Assembly: GCA_947561585.1 (NCBI GenBank)
Contig: CANNZV010002454.1
Coordinates: forward strand, 33,728-97,727
DNA length: 64,000 nucleotides
Direction of reading: 5' to 3'
From: Caprella mutica
Taxonomy: Eukaryota; Arthropoda; Malacostraca; Amphipoda; Caprellidae
The notes beneath the pieces were generated by a model, which made no database searches, was not told where the DNA came from, and saw nothing but the letters and a program-made list of their open reading frames with translations. The position numbers and the translations under genes are program-made. Positions 19,035 to 32,400 of this stretch are shown here, in pieces (position 1 is the first letter of the stretch; every line of letters begins with the position of its first letter).

Positions 19035-20082
19035 ATAGGTGTTTTCAACTTCTTCTTATCCATTTAAGATTGACAGTTGAAACCCCGCAGTGTCTGGGCT
19101 ACTTAAAAAAAACGTTTGCTGAGAACTTCTTGGAAGAGTTTTTTCAAAAACCTATATAAATATTTGGTAATTGAGCCTTTTAATACTGCTATAAACTCTA
19201 TATAATTTTCCTTTACAAAACTTAAACATCTATTTTTCTTTCATAGCAAACAAGGCTCCCAATCATCCCTCATCAGGTAGTGGACGAAGAGAGTGAAGAG
19301 GCTGCAGGTTGCGGGCTAAAATAAACTACCTTTTAATTAATTCAGGGTGTTTTAGTTCTCCATCCTTGTAGGTTTTTCAGTAAAACTTTGCCCATGAAAT
19401 TAGGGACAAAGTGTTTGGGGAGTCAGTCCACTTCTGCTATGTGGACTTTGTCATCTACGACTCCCCTCATTTTTTCCCTATTCTGTAAATTCTTGTTGTT
19501 AGTCATTTTTGTTGTTTAGGTAGTATGTATGTACCTATTTACTTTTTAATCTGTCTTAATTTAGTTAATTTAATTGTTAATCAAATTGTTAATTGAAATC
19601 ATAGTTAAAAAATTAATTAAAAATTTAAATTCCCATATTGTTGTTTAAAATCCTCGCTCTAAATTATTTTAATTTTTGTAACGATATTAAAAATATTTGG
19701 AAACATATCGAATTGAAAAAACTATTACCATGGAAATGTCTCGAAGTCTTGTTATAGACGAAACTAACTGAAACGTGTCGATAAATAGAGAGTGGCGATA
19801 CAAGGAGCGCTTGTTCTACATATTAACTTTTTGGTCATTTTAAATTAACATGAAAGTATTAAATCATGAATAATCCCGTCCTTCAATAATAATTTGATGC
19901 TAGAAAAATAAATATCAATAATATAATATGTTGTAATATCTTAATTAATAATTTTTTATAGGTATTAATAGCATTTTAGCATTCTAAAAAGAGCCAAAGT
20001 TTGGCAGGAATAAAAAGAGCTAGTAAGTGCTGTGATTTATCAGAGTACTGACTTTTCCTCCTATCAAATCTCTTCATTATAA
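19035..20082. other. Non-coding region upstream of the MULE gene
   Basis: AT-rich with no supported ORF. 19417-19466 holds nested complementary blocks (GGGGAGTC/GACTCCCC and AGTCCAC/GTGGACT) that would form a strong hairpin. No clear promoter for the downstream gene. Confidence 0.5.
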
Positions 20083-20106
20083 TTGTTCTATTTAAAGTTG
20101 ATAAAC

Positions 20107-20432
20107 ATGAGTTTAGACCGAGTTGAAGGGAAAAAGAGTGGACATTACCTTTATGTTGAAGCTTTAGATCCAGTTTATACATATAAGCTGGTCAAATCAA
20201 AATACCTAATATGTAGTGTGAAAAACTGTGGCGTCACGGGAAAAATTTTTAATATTGGGGTGAGGAACCTAGATGGTTCATATGGTACCGATTTTAGGAA
20301 AAATGGTGACCATAACCATCTAGGAAAGGCAAACGTGAAAAATATGCTTGAAATTAAAAATGCAGTCAAGTCTGAGGTTAGGGGTAATCCAATGAAACCC
20401 CTGCAAGATTGTTTCAATGACGTAATTGCGAG
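20107..20432 (+). CDS. Exon 1: FLYWCH-like zinc finger
   Basis: Encodes GHYLYVEALDPVYTYKL, then LICSVKNCGVTGK (Cys pair) and RKNGDHNHLGKAN (His pair), the layout of FLYWCH/WRKY-like fingers that precede MULE domains. Donor GTGAGT after an AG, phase 2. Confidence 0.72.
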
Positions 20433-23400
20433 GTGAGTTTTATTTCCTAATTACAAATCACATATGTACCAGTCTGTATTTGGTGCAAAAAATCCCACTG
20501 ACTTTTTCAGAAAGCTGAAAAAATCCACCATAAACCATGTATAAAAGTATGTCAGTTGAAGCTAATTAGGTAATTGGCTTAGATTTGAAATGGTCAAATC
20601 TCAGATATGTCTAATTGGCTTTAAATTTCGAATTATTTCCTATGTTCCCATGTTAATTTTGGGCCTTGGCTTGAAATCTTCAAAAAATGAGCCAAATTGG
20701 CTTGGCTCAGATTTTTTGTGAACCATCTGAAACATGGGTTTGTGTCTCATAATCTCTCTATTTGTCTCTCCAGCTCTCTCCAAAATTCATCAAATTTCTC
20801 TACATAAATTACATAATGGTCTAATAATCAAAAATTCTTTCCCAAATAAGATCTTCTCTACACTAGTCTCTACCTACCCACTATCTAAGACTAAACATAC
20901 ACAAAATTAAATTATTGTACTGGATTATTGGATAATGGATATACCTAATCCGGGATAATCATATATCTAACTATTTAGTTAGGTATTACTCTATTAAATA
21001 TGGCGTTGTAGGTTAAAAGCAAGCTTTCAGACCCAGTCTGCATAAGATGCAATCATGCATGAAGTTGTGATATTTATCCAGCGACTATTAATGCCTTGAA
21101 ATTTAAATTAGTCTCCTGAATTATCTGGTTACAATTTTCCAATTAATTCCTATGTTTACATATAATTATTAAAAATTTGAAAATAATTCAAAATATCTGA
21201 AGAGAAATTGCCCCAAAAATTAAATATCTATAATAATCTGGAGACTAAATCGGCATGCTTTACAGACTGATTTGAGACTAATAATTTATTCTTTTTCCCT
21301 ACTAAACTGAGAGTCTGAGGGTGTCTCTTCTCCCATACTTAATTTTAAGTTTCTTCATTAAATAAGTAGGCCAATAGCTAATATCACATCATTTTATTCA
21401 TTTACGAACTTGAACGAACGGCGAACCTACCGTATGATGTGGTTTTTTATTAAGTTAGGTAGCTAGCTAGCTACCTGGCTTGGCTAACCCAGCCTAGACT
21501 CAGCCCTAGAGGAACTGGTAAACTGTTCTCCAAGAAATCCTTTATAATAGCTTTTGTTCTCAGTAAAGTATATATGTAATTAATTATAGGAGAAAATGGA
21601 TCTTTCCCATTTATTTGACCCATAGCAAATTTAATTTAAATAAATTTGTTTAGATAGGTATGTAATTTTATCCATATAATCCAAAAACCATAACCATTTA
21701 CTGTAGAAACTAATACTTTACAAGATATGAGGGTTTGAAGTTATTTATTTCATCATTTCCCTGTATTAGGTACTGAAGGATTGAGAACTTTGATAAAACT
21801 AGTGCACTGTTTTCATGCTTCTTGGTCATTGATAGCTGTCATCATGTCATGTAGTTTGTTGTATCTGCTAGTGGCTACCTAGTTTGTTGTACTGCACACT
21901 AAATGATTAAGTAATGACATGGCAGGAGTATGGAGGGTGGCATGCCCCCCATTACATATATATCAGTATTTAAGTAATAAATTGAAAATATCACTGCAAC
22001 TGGAAATATTCTATAATTATTTCGGTGGGCGTGTCGCCCCCGAACCCCTCGCTACACAATCGTGAAGTGTGCAGCAGTGCTGCGGAGTCCGTGCTGTAGA
22101 CGGTGCATAAAATGTTTGACTCGGACTCATATATTTTGAATTTATCGACTCCAACTCCGACTCTATTATATAGAATTCCACCGAATCTGACTTCAACAAG
22201 CAGTTTTAGTTTTACAATATTACAATAACAAGTAATATAGAGTCATTTCAGTGTTTAGACTTTAAATATTGATTTAATGTATTGCTATGAGCAGTTATTA
22301 GTTCTTATAAGATATCTAACATGATGAACAACAAATTAAATGGATATAAATTTGTGTGACTTATATCTAGATCTTGGAGTCGGAGTCTGTACAAATTTTC
22401 GACTCCTGACTCGACTCCTGATTCCGACTCCACTAAAAATATTTCACTCTGACTCCACAGCCCTTGTGTGTGGTACAACAGACTCCTTCACAGTTTCATG
22501 TGAAAATATAAATGTTTGAGTACCTAATTTAAATGAAAACACGAGTTTTTTTCAAAGTTCTCAATCCTTCACTAATATATAAGAAATAAATAACTTTAAA
22601 CCTATATATCTCAAAAAGTATTAGTAGTAGTATCCTGTAGAACAAAAAATCAATAGGATCATCAAATAGGAAAGATCTGAGGAAATTAAGGAGTGTTCAC
22701 ACAGAAAATGTTAAAAATGTCCCATTTTCTGCAGACTGGTGACTAACTAACTAATGAATCAACTTCCAATCAAATGATTATTTTCACATAGTAATAGTAG
22801 TAATAGTATAATATTACAACCATGTTACAGAGTATGTCAGTTGAAGTCAACTAATTGTTTTAGATTTCAAAAGGTCAAAATTCAGATATGTGTAATTGGC
22901 TCAAATTTCTTAATTAATTCCTATGTTCACATGTTAATTTTGACTTGAAGTCATCAAAAAATGAGCCACAATTGTTTAGTGACTAGGCTCAGAATTTTTC
23001 TGTTTCTTTTTTTTTAATTTTAATGGGGTAATTTAGCCCCATTCCTAGATAGTGAAACTTGTAATAATACAGGGATGGAGTCTGGAGGTATAATAAAATA
23101 TTCATTTTATTGAATGTGTAGAAAAGTTTCAGAAATATTAATTGATAGCTACTATTAATTTTTTTCTTTTTATTAATATATATTGATTTATATCTTCGTA
23201 TCTGTACTACACATTGAATATATCAATATACTAATGTATTGAGTTACCTAGTTCAGATTTTAATTACTTGATTTAAAATAATTTAAGCCAGGATATAATT
23301 TTTTTGGATAATTTAAAATAGTCATAATATTTTAATTACCCTAATTAAATATTTTAATTACCCTAATTAAATATTTTAATTAAATTATTTATTGAAAATA

Positions 23401-26400
23401 TTTATTATATTTTCCCAACCAGACCGCTAACCTTACCTTAGGTGCGCTATATCTCATCAAATTTATAAGGGTTTTTAAATTTGTTGCCCAAAGTGTCCTT
23501 GACGAAAATTTTATTCGGTAGATTTTCTTGCAACAAATCGATTAAAATTCCTTTGGCGAGATTTCCAGACTCGGGTATAAACACCATGTGTTGATACCTA
23601 GTTACATAGGGATTAATTCAAGATCTCCCTTATAGATTTCATAGTGGGCTCATATTTGTCTTAGTCTTGGAAAAATGTTTGTTTTGTTTTTGTGAGTGTT
23701 CAACTCAGATGAACTGACATTTTATTTTTAGCTCTTTTTGAGGACATCAAGCCACTGAAGAACTAAGTTAGGATATCCAAAGTAAGGGATGGGACAAATT
23801 ATAGCTATTGGCAACTTTGATAATCATAGATGTTGTGTTGCAAATTCTAAATATTTCACAAACATTGATCGAATTTGCTTCCTCTTTTAGTATTTTCTAA
23901 GAAAGGTTTTATTTTTAAATTAATATCATGTATTTAATTTTTTTACTGTAATATTCATATAATAATTTATTTTATGTATTTTTCTAATAAAAAATATATT
24001 TTATTTTTGTATACTAAGTAAAAATGAATGTTCCCTTCAGGGCACCGTTCCCAGATTTCGAAAAGTTTTTTATTATAGGTTGTGAAACTTTGTACACATT
24101 AGAATATGTTTTTGTGTCTTGACATTTTTTCAATTCGACCCATAGAAAACGAGTTATTCGAACTTCGAACAAATTTCGAACAGTGTGGAACCTAATAAAT
24201 GGATACTACAAATTGTAGCTATGACATTATGTTTTTTTGCATTCGATTCTCCACAAGATTCTCTACAAACTGTGGAAGCGTTTATTTTTATTTTTCGGAT
24301 TGGCTCTCGTATTATTGAAATTTTTAGTGAAACAAAAAAAAAATTGAAAAAATTTAAATTTCAAAATTCAATATTTTGATAAATAATTCGAAAGTTAAAT
24401 AAAACTCTTCCAGAGTTTGTAGAGAATTCTGGGGAAAATCGAATGCAAAAATTGCAATGCCGTAGCTTCAAAATTGTAAACGCCATAGGTTTTTGAATTA
24501 AAAGATTTTTAGATCTCTGAACTAATAGAAAATCCTATTCAAAGTTTGATAATCTGACACGCTGCATACGACTCCTGTGAAGGTTTGCGGGTAACTGAGG
24601 GGCATACCTTAGTGTGCATCTGATTAGTGGCACGTTAGATACCAAACAAAAAATTATGCGTTATATTTATTAATATCTAAAGCATAGTAATTTGCCAATA
24701 ATGTACAAAATAAAGTATTGCTGTTCCCTCCATTACTCAAATTTAAAGTATCTACAATCTTAAAGGGATGGTCAAGTTAAAATCAAACAATCGCCAAATT
24801 TTTTTTAAATCGATTCAGAATATTTAATTATGTAATATTAGAATGCTCGTTTATTTTTAAAATGTTCATATAAAAAGTATATAATAAAATTAGCGACTCC
24901 TAGCGGAAGTATTACCACTCATTTGCAAGTACATGACTATATTTGTTGTTTTCATATATTAATTTATGTATGCAGTAATTAACCTTTTTTGCGTAAAAAT
25001 GGTTAAAAGATTCAAGACAAGAAAGCATAACTTTAAAAATAAAGCCATCTCTTCACTTAAGCTAGAATCTAAATAGAAACTTATCTTAATTTTTTTGTTT
25101 AGAAGATGGCGACACTGATTGTGGCGCCATCACCGTTAGCATTTGTTAAGAAATTAATTATATATCAATTGATATATTTCCATTATTAGATTTTATTGAA
25201 CACTACAATTCTACATGAATGCTTTATTCTTACTAAGCAATCGTTTTATTAGAAAAAGGACATTTTTGTATAAAGTTTGCTGCCCTTAAAAATCAGAGTC
25301 TCATCAATGCATAAATATTTTACTAAGTAAACATAAACTACATAGAAATTATATTCTTGTTATATCCAAATATTCTTGATTGAGTAGTTTTCTATATACA
25401 GTCAGTCGTCAGTTTACCAACTCACGACTCAGTCTTATTACCAAATGCTAATAAGACCAGAGTAAGTTACAAGAACTATTTAATTGTTACTCTTTAATGA
25501 ATTTTCATTTTCTATGAGCTATAATGAAGAAATTTTTATATCAAGTTCGAATACTAAAGCCCATTTTAATACCATTCCAGTATGTGGTAGAATTATGGAT
25601 CTTTCCCATTTAACAACCTCCAGAATATTTGATTTAATATTTTTTTCTTTTCCAAGAAAAGAACTGTACCTAGATTCAAAGGAGCTGCAGTGTACCTAGA
25701 TTCAAAGGAGCTGCAGTGTACCTAGATTCAAAGGAGCTGCAGTGTACCTAGATTCGAAAGAGCTGCAGTGTACCCAGATTCAAAAGAGCTGCAGTGTACC
25801 TAGATTCGAAAGAGCTGCAGTGTATCTATTTTCGAACTTAGCATAGTTGGGGTGTGACTAAATATTATCTACCTATATAAAAATTCAAATATTTGATAAT
25901 TGAATTCTTTTAATATGTAGAGCTATGGTTATATAAAATAATAGTAAGCAGAATTAAAATCGATCAAGTATTCTGTTCATAATTAATTATATAAGAAATA
26001 TTCACATTTCGCTTTTTTTCATTCTGAGATTCATTAGAAGAAAATTCCCCCATTATTTAGTAAGTTTGTTTGTTCGTATATATAATAGTACATACCTATT
26101 CAAATACAGTGTTTTGAAATGAATCTCTAGATAGGAAAAATGTTATGATATATGAAAAATATTTGTAACAAATACTTATTTAGGTACTTGGATTCTTTAA
26201 ATGGATCCATTATCTTGGAATCAGCTTTGTTGTTGTTTTGAATTTGTCGGATTTAGTTAGCCTATCGAACATGGGGGCTTTTTCTTTACTTGAGATTGAA
26301 AGTTATGCAAAATTAGGTATTTGAGTTGGGTAATGAATTTTTATTGAAATGATATCATAAGTATTCAATGAAACTATAAATTAATAGAGAGACTACCTAA

Positions 26401-29400
26401 TTTACGATTAAGATTATTCGAATTGTATCTTGATAGTTATCTCCTAATCATATATAGGATAAACAAAGGTATATGCAAGGTCAAGGTGATGCTCTGTAGA
26501 TTCCCTTTTCAGCAAGTCTGTCCTCCTGTCCTCCTCCACTATTTCAGGCTTTCACCTCTGCCATCACATCAAAGAACAATTCACTTAACTATTCACTTAG
26601 CATTACGCTTAATCACTAGCACCTTATTTATACACTAGCACTTAACTAATACTAAACACTTTATTTTTCACTTGTGGCTACACTGATCACTACACTTATG
26701 TCTACACTCATTGCTACATTTATTATCTATAAACACTCAACTCATTGGTCATCCACACTCCAGAAACAGCACCTCACCTCACCCCACCAAACCTCCAGCA
26801 ACAAAAAAATCCTCTCTCTCCCTCAGCCTCCACATCCTGTACAGCACCCTCCTTCCACATGTTCTTTCCTCTCCACCAAACAAAAATCTTCCCAAAACCT
26901 CATACACCTCCTCCTTTCTTGGTCTCTCAATGGCTTCATTTCTCATCTCCTCTAACCTTCTGCATTCCTATATAAAGTGCTGACAATCCTCCCTCTCTCC
27001 TCCACACAGTCTACACTCTCCTCACCCCATCTCCTGCATCCCAACTTTAAACTTCTTGTTCTCGCTGCAAACCACACTCTAGATTTCATACCACCCTCAT
27101 GATCTTCCTCTTTCATCTCTGTTTTGAACCTTCTGTAAATTCTCAAGCTGCTCTTCCCTTCCCAATAGCCTGGTTTTTATTCTTTACTCCAAAGCGTGGT
27201 TTCAATATGCCTGTAGTACAATTACAAAATATTACCACCTAGGTACGCAAATAAGAATTATATATATGAAATGAGAATATCTGTATACTGTATAGCCATG
27301 AAATCAACAACTTAGAAATTTACTTGCAGTAATCTGACTATCCTTAGACACAAAGGAACTTCATTTATTAGGAAGCTCAGACGCTGATTAACTAAACAGA
27401 CATACCTAATATTTCGAGTCTAACTCTCAAAAGTAAATATATTACCTGGAAAGATACAGAAATAAGTGATGCGAAAATATGAATAAAGCTTGAAAAGGTG
27501 GAAGGCCCAATATTAATAGTCACCACACAAACCCCTTAAATAATACTACAAATAAAGAGGGTAAAATTCAATCACCGAACATCACCTAATTAAATAAAAC
27601 CACATTCCCGATGGTAACTCTATTGAATCTAGAAAAGAAATGGGGGGGAAATCTGAATTGCCGACCAGTGCACAAATTTCGATCCGAAAAATAAGGGGTA
27701 GCTGAATCATCTGGGTCACCGAACAGCACACAAAATTTCAGTAAACACGTCTTACAATCGCACTACTGGATTTAGAAGCAAATAAAGGGGGGTAGGTAAA
27801 AATGAATCACCGATTAACGGACAAACTCCAATTAACTAAACAATAGGCATAGGCTAAATCATAAGTATATTCCACATAAGTGCACTTTCACAGATCTCAC
27901 ATGAACCAGTATCCCCAACTATACACCCAAATGGTTCTTCTACCAGCACAAATGAAAATACACGCATTTTACACAATAATTTAATTTCCATTCAGAGTCA
28001 CTGGAAAAATTAATATGGCTAATCATAATATTGGGAGCAGTGAAGTTTACGTGCTAGCTAAAACTTTATCTACCTTCTCCTACACAGGTCACTTGGAAAT
28101 CGACTATTATATTTTTTCGATTATAAAATGCCTGATGCAATATTGAAATACATAGGGACAATGATCTAAAAGAAATAATAGTATGATTTCGTGGAGAACT
28201 TGTTTATCCACGACATTTCCCATCTGACGACCCCCACCAGATTTAATTTAAATAATTTTTTTATTTATTTTTGTCCATAGAATCCGAAAATCAAAACTGT
28301 TTTTCGTAGAAACTAATAGTTTTTGAGATATGAGGGTTGAAAGTTATTTATTTCCTATGTATTACTGAAGGATTGAGAACTTGAGATTGAGAAAAAACTC
28401 GTGTTTTCATTGAAATTACTTAAACGATATAGATTTTTTTAATGAAACGGTAATGTAGTTTGTTTTACTGCACACTTCATGATTGAAACTTGTTACATAA
28501 ATTAGCTATATTAATCATAATTTAATTTTTTTCAGACTCAACGAATCACTTGGTGCAAGAGGTAAATTTTTCCGAGTGGTTCAAGAGGTGGAGGGAAGCA
28601 CGAATATAATTTTCATGTCCCCAACACTTGAATCACACTTGGGGGCATCGAGGCTTTTTCATTGAGATGGAACATTCAAATGCGTTCCAGCAACCAAGCA
28701 TCAGATGTTCACCATCCACATTCCTGTTGGTGATAAGGTAATATTTTGTATATGCAAATTAATTCAATCTCATCAGATTATACTTCATCTCATCATCCTT
28801 TTTTCAATGAATTACTTGTTTGATATATTCTTGCCGTAGATTCTTCATCAATGTAGGTAAATGCCCCCCAGATATATAAGTTTTTTTATTGTTCACAAGC
28901 TAACTAAAAAATTTCTTAGCTAATTTGTAATTTAAATTAGGGCTTTCACCAACTAGTAGCTAATTAATTAGAGCTATTAAGTAAATAAAAGCTCGAATTT
29001 AAATAAGAGCTATTAGTAACTATTCTCATCTTAACGGATTACACTAGGTCCTTTTTCTTACTAATAATTGCGAAAGTAAAGATTATTATCTAAGTAAATA
29101 TATTTATATAACATATATACGTATCATTTAGCTTTAGATTGTCAAAATGCTTTATTGATTTATTTTATACCTTTCGATTTGTAACCAGTGATTTATAAAT
29201 AAATAACCTTGAAATTACGCAAATTCAGTTGACTTATAATTATAAAAAAAAGTAAGTGCTTACTTCTCTAAATTATTATTATTATTATAACTAGTGGGTA
29301 CCCGTGCAAATTGCACGGTGACGTGCATATATAAGGTACTATATTTTTTTTATTATTTAAGGACTTTACTTATTTTGTTTGTTCATACACATTAAACATT

Positions 29401-32400
29401 CCCGTTTTCCATTACAGTTCATATGAATTAGTTTCGCTCCCGTGACGTCATCAATTTGTGTAGAATACTGTCTTATAGATAATAAATTTTGTGGCCCATA
29501 CTGTATTATAGGTAACTAATTACCAACCAAATTTGTACAATAACTTATAAGTACCAGCAATTTATATAAGTTCACTGCCTCTTTTAAGAAATCATTAATA
29601 TTAATAGTTATAAGATGCAATATTATTAAATTTGATCAGAAATGTGAATATTGAAAATCTTGTTACAGAAATCATACTGTGTTTAATACCTATCGGATCC
29701 TATCCTATAATTGTTATAAAATCATCATGTGGTAATTTCTTTTATCTCTCACATACAGCTTTTCTGTGCTGTGTATGTCCTTATGACAAGGAGGACAAGG
29801 TTGGCCTATGTTGCCATCTTTAATTATTTAAAAGAGCAACATAGGTTCTTACCAGCCATCATGGTCAGCGACTACGAGGGAGGCCTAATGGCAGCAGCAA
29901 GGCTTGTGTTCGAAGGGGTCAAGCTCTCAGGTTGCTACTTCCACTACTGCCAAGTGAGTTCCTCTCCACTGTCTTGAAAATGTTCTTATTTTTGGCGTGT
30001 AATCAAACCCAAATATTTTTTCTTCAACTGTATCTTTCCTATTTTTCAGCTGAAATATACTATTATTATTAACTGTATAAAGTTGAATTCCATTTAAATT
30101 TATACTGTTGCTTATCGATGTATCTGAATTTTATATTTTTCAAGAATAAGCATAATTATTAATCCCACAAACTATTTACTGCATAAGCGTAATTCAAGCT
30201 AAACCCAATATTAATACTCTAATAGGCTGAGTACAAGAGGTGCAAATCTCTCCAGTTGGACAGAGAATACAGCAGGCAAACTGAACCAGTGTACTCTGTG
30301 GTGCGATTTGCTTTAGCTCTTCCCCTTTTGCCGGCTGCTAGGATCTCTGATGGTCCGAATTGTCTGGAGACTACGACGGAGGAAGACAGACCCGCTCTCC
30401 AACAATTCCGTTCATACATTGATAGGTTTTGGCTCCGAAGAATAGGTGGCAACACCTTTTCTGTGTCCAAGCAACCTTTAAGGACTAACAATGGGGTGGA
30501 ATCATTTCACAGGATAATCAACTCGTCTTTATCGACCAATAGAGATTACTCCCGTTTCATGAGCGAGTAGTATCATCAAATCTATTTATATTTTATGCGA
30601 ATCATTCACTACCAAACAATATAGACTCCTATTTTAGTACATCTGAATCAAAAGAATTAAAATTGAATCGCATCACACTGGATATTATTTTCTTAGAATC
30701 TATCCTATATAGAATTTCATTTCGTCAACGTTTCAATAATCAACTTTTGACCTGATATAGAATATATAGCGCAATTAAACCTTAGCACTTCCATTTTTTT
30801 CCTATTATATAATAAATATAGAAGCATTGAGTGGATTTAAGATATTTTATAAGTCAATACTCTGTTAAAAATCATGTATATCGTTTAATTGATCATTGTT
30901 ATTTTGAATGCTTCATGCATCTTAAGTCTATATATAATTTATTAGTCAAAGATAAATAAAAATTATCTTATCACATTCACAGCCAAGATTCGGAAAGTTG
31001 AACTGACTACAGCTAACGACTTCATGTTAGCTGTAGATGGACAGCAGATAAGGCGTGCCACCTCGGCTGGTGTATTGGCCAATGACCGAAAAATAAAACA
31101 AGCGACAGAGAAGCTTGAGCTCGGCAGGTAGTTATTAATTATCGGTGTAACTAGCTAGCTGTGAAACTTCAATATTATAGTGATGACCATTGATATCTGT
31201 TTATTCTTATATTATTTAAATATTAGAGATAAAATGTATTCTATATTTATTTCAGAGTAAGCGTGAGGGAATTTTTGGCAACCGTATCTCACGCTGTCAC
31301 CATAAATCCTCTGAGTCTGCACGATGACGAGGAAGAGCAGGAGCTTCCTGGGATGGTGGACAACATAGGTACACTTATCATTTCATTTTTGAACAAGCTT
31401 ATGTTTTATTCAATTCAGCTATATATTTTTCAAACGAAGTCATTTGAATTAGTTTTAAAACTGAACGAGATATTGGTTTTGATATGTCTTGGGTTTGAAA
31501 AATGTTTTGTATATTTTTTTGTATATTTTTGTATTCTTTTCCTCCTTTGTTCTAAATTAGAACCAAAAATTTAATTGGTTCATTTTCCTATTCTTCCATC
31601 CGTGAGTACCGCCATCAATGCTTGTGTCCCTTTTCGTCACATGCCTTGTTAAGTGCTGTATTCACGTAATAGCTTTTCTTAATCCATGAGCATTATCACT
31701 GACGGTTGTAGGTGATTATATTCATGGTACCACTTTCTTTTTGACTTCTTCTTCCAGTCTCTTGTATTTAATTTCCTTCCGATGTCAGCGATATAGATAG
31801 ATAGATACACTAACCCTTACTAAAGTATATAATTTCATTTTCCTCTTTCATCTGCGAGTGCAGCCACTGGTGCTTGCTTCCCTTTTCGTCACATTCCTTG
31901 GTAAAGCCCTTGCTAAACTGAGATGCTCGCCACATTTTTGTTCTTTTACCTCTCTAGCTCCGCCCTTTTCTCTCTAATAGCGAACAATGTCATGGCTGTC
32001 GCCATATCTGCGCGATAGAACAAATAGTGCCACCATTAGAAGTACTTAAATTTCCACTGAAGCTCGCAAAGGTGATTCGAAATAGTGGGAAAAAAACATT
32101 GTCATTTTGGAGGTTATTTACGACTTTTTATGGCTACTGTGTGATACAATGTAGAATCTGCATGGCAATCTGAGTGTTGACAACTTGCAATAGCTACAAC
32201 CAATAAAATTTTAATAATTAATATGTAGGTATGGAATTGCTTCACAAAACTATAAAGAATATAATTATCTAAATATATAAATGTGGTGGCATCGGCATTA
32301 TTGTTACAAAGAACTTCATGGTTAATTTTTAAATTTTCATGCATCAATACCCCGAACTAGGGTAATTTTAAACTAATGGAGATAACCAGCATGCCTTCCA

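Noticed and set aside
29290..29325. Near-palindrome CCGTGCAAATTGCACGG
   Set aside because: Looks like the end of a dispersed element, but no partner end or duplication could be found.
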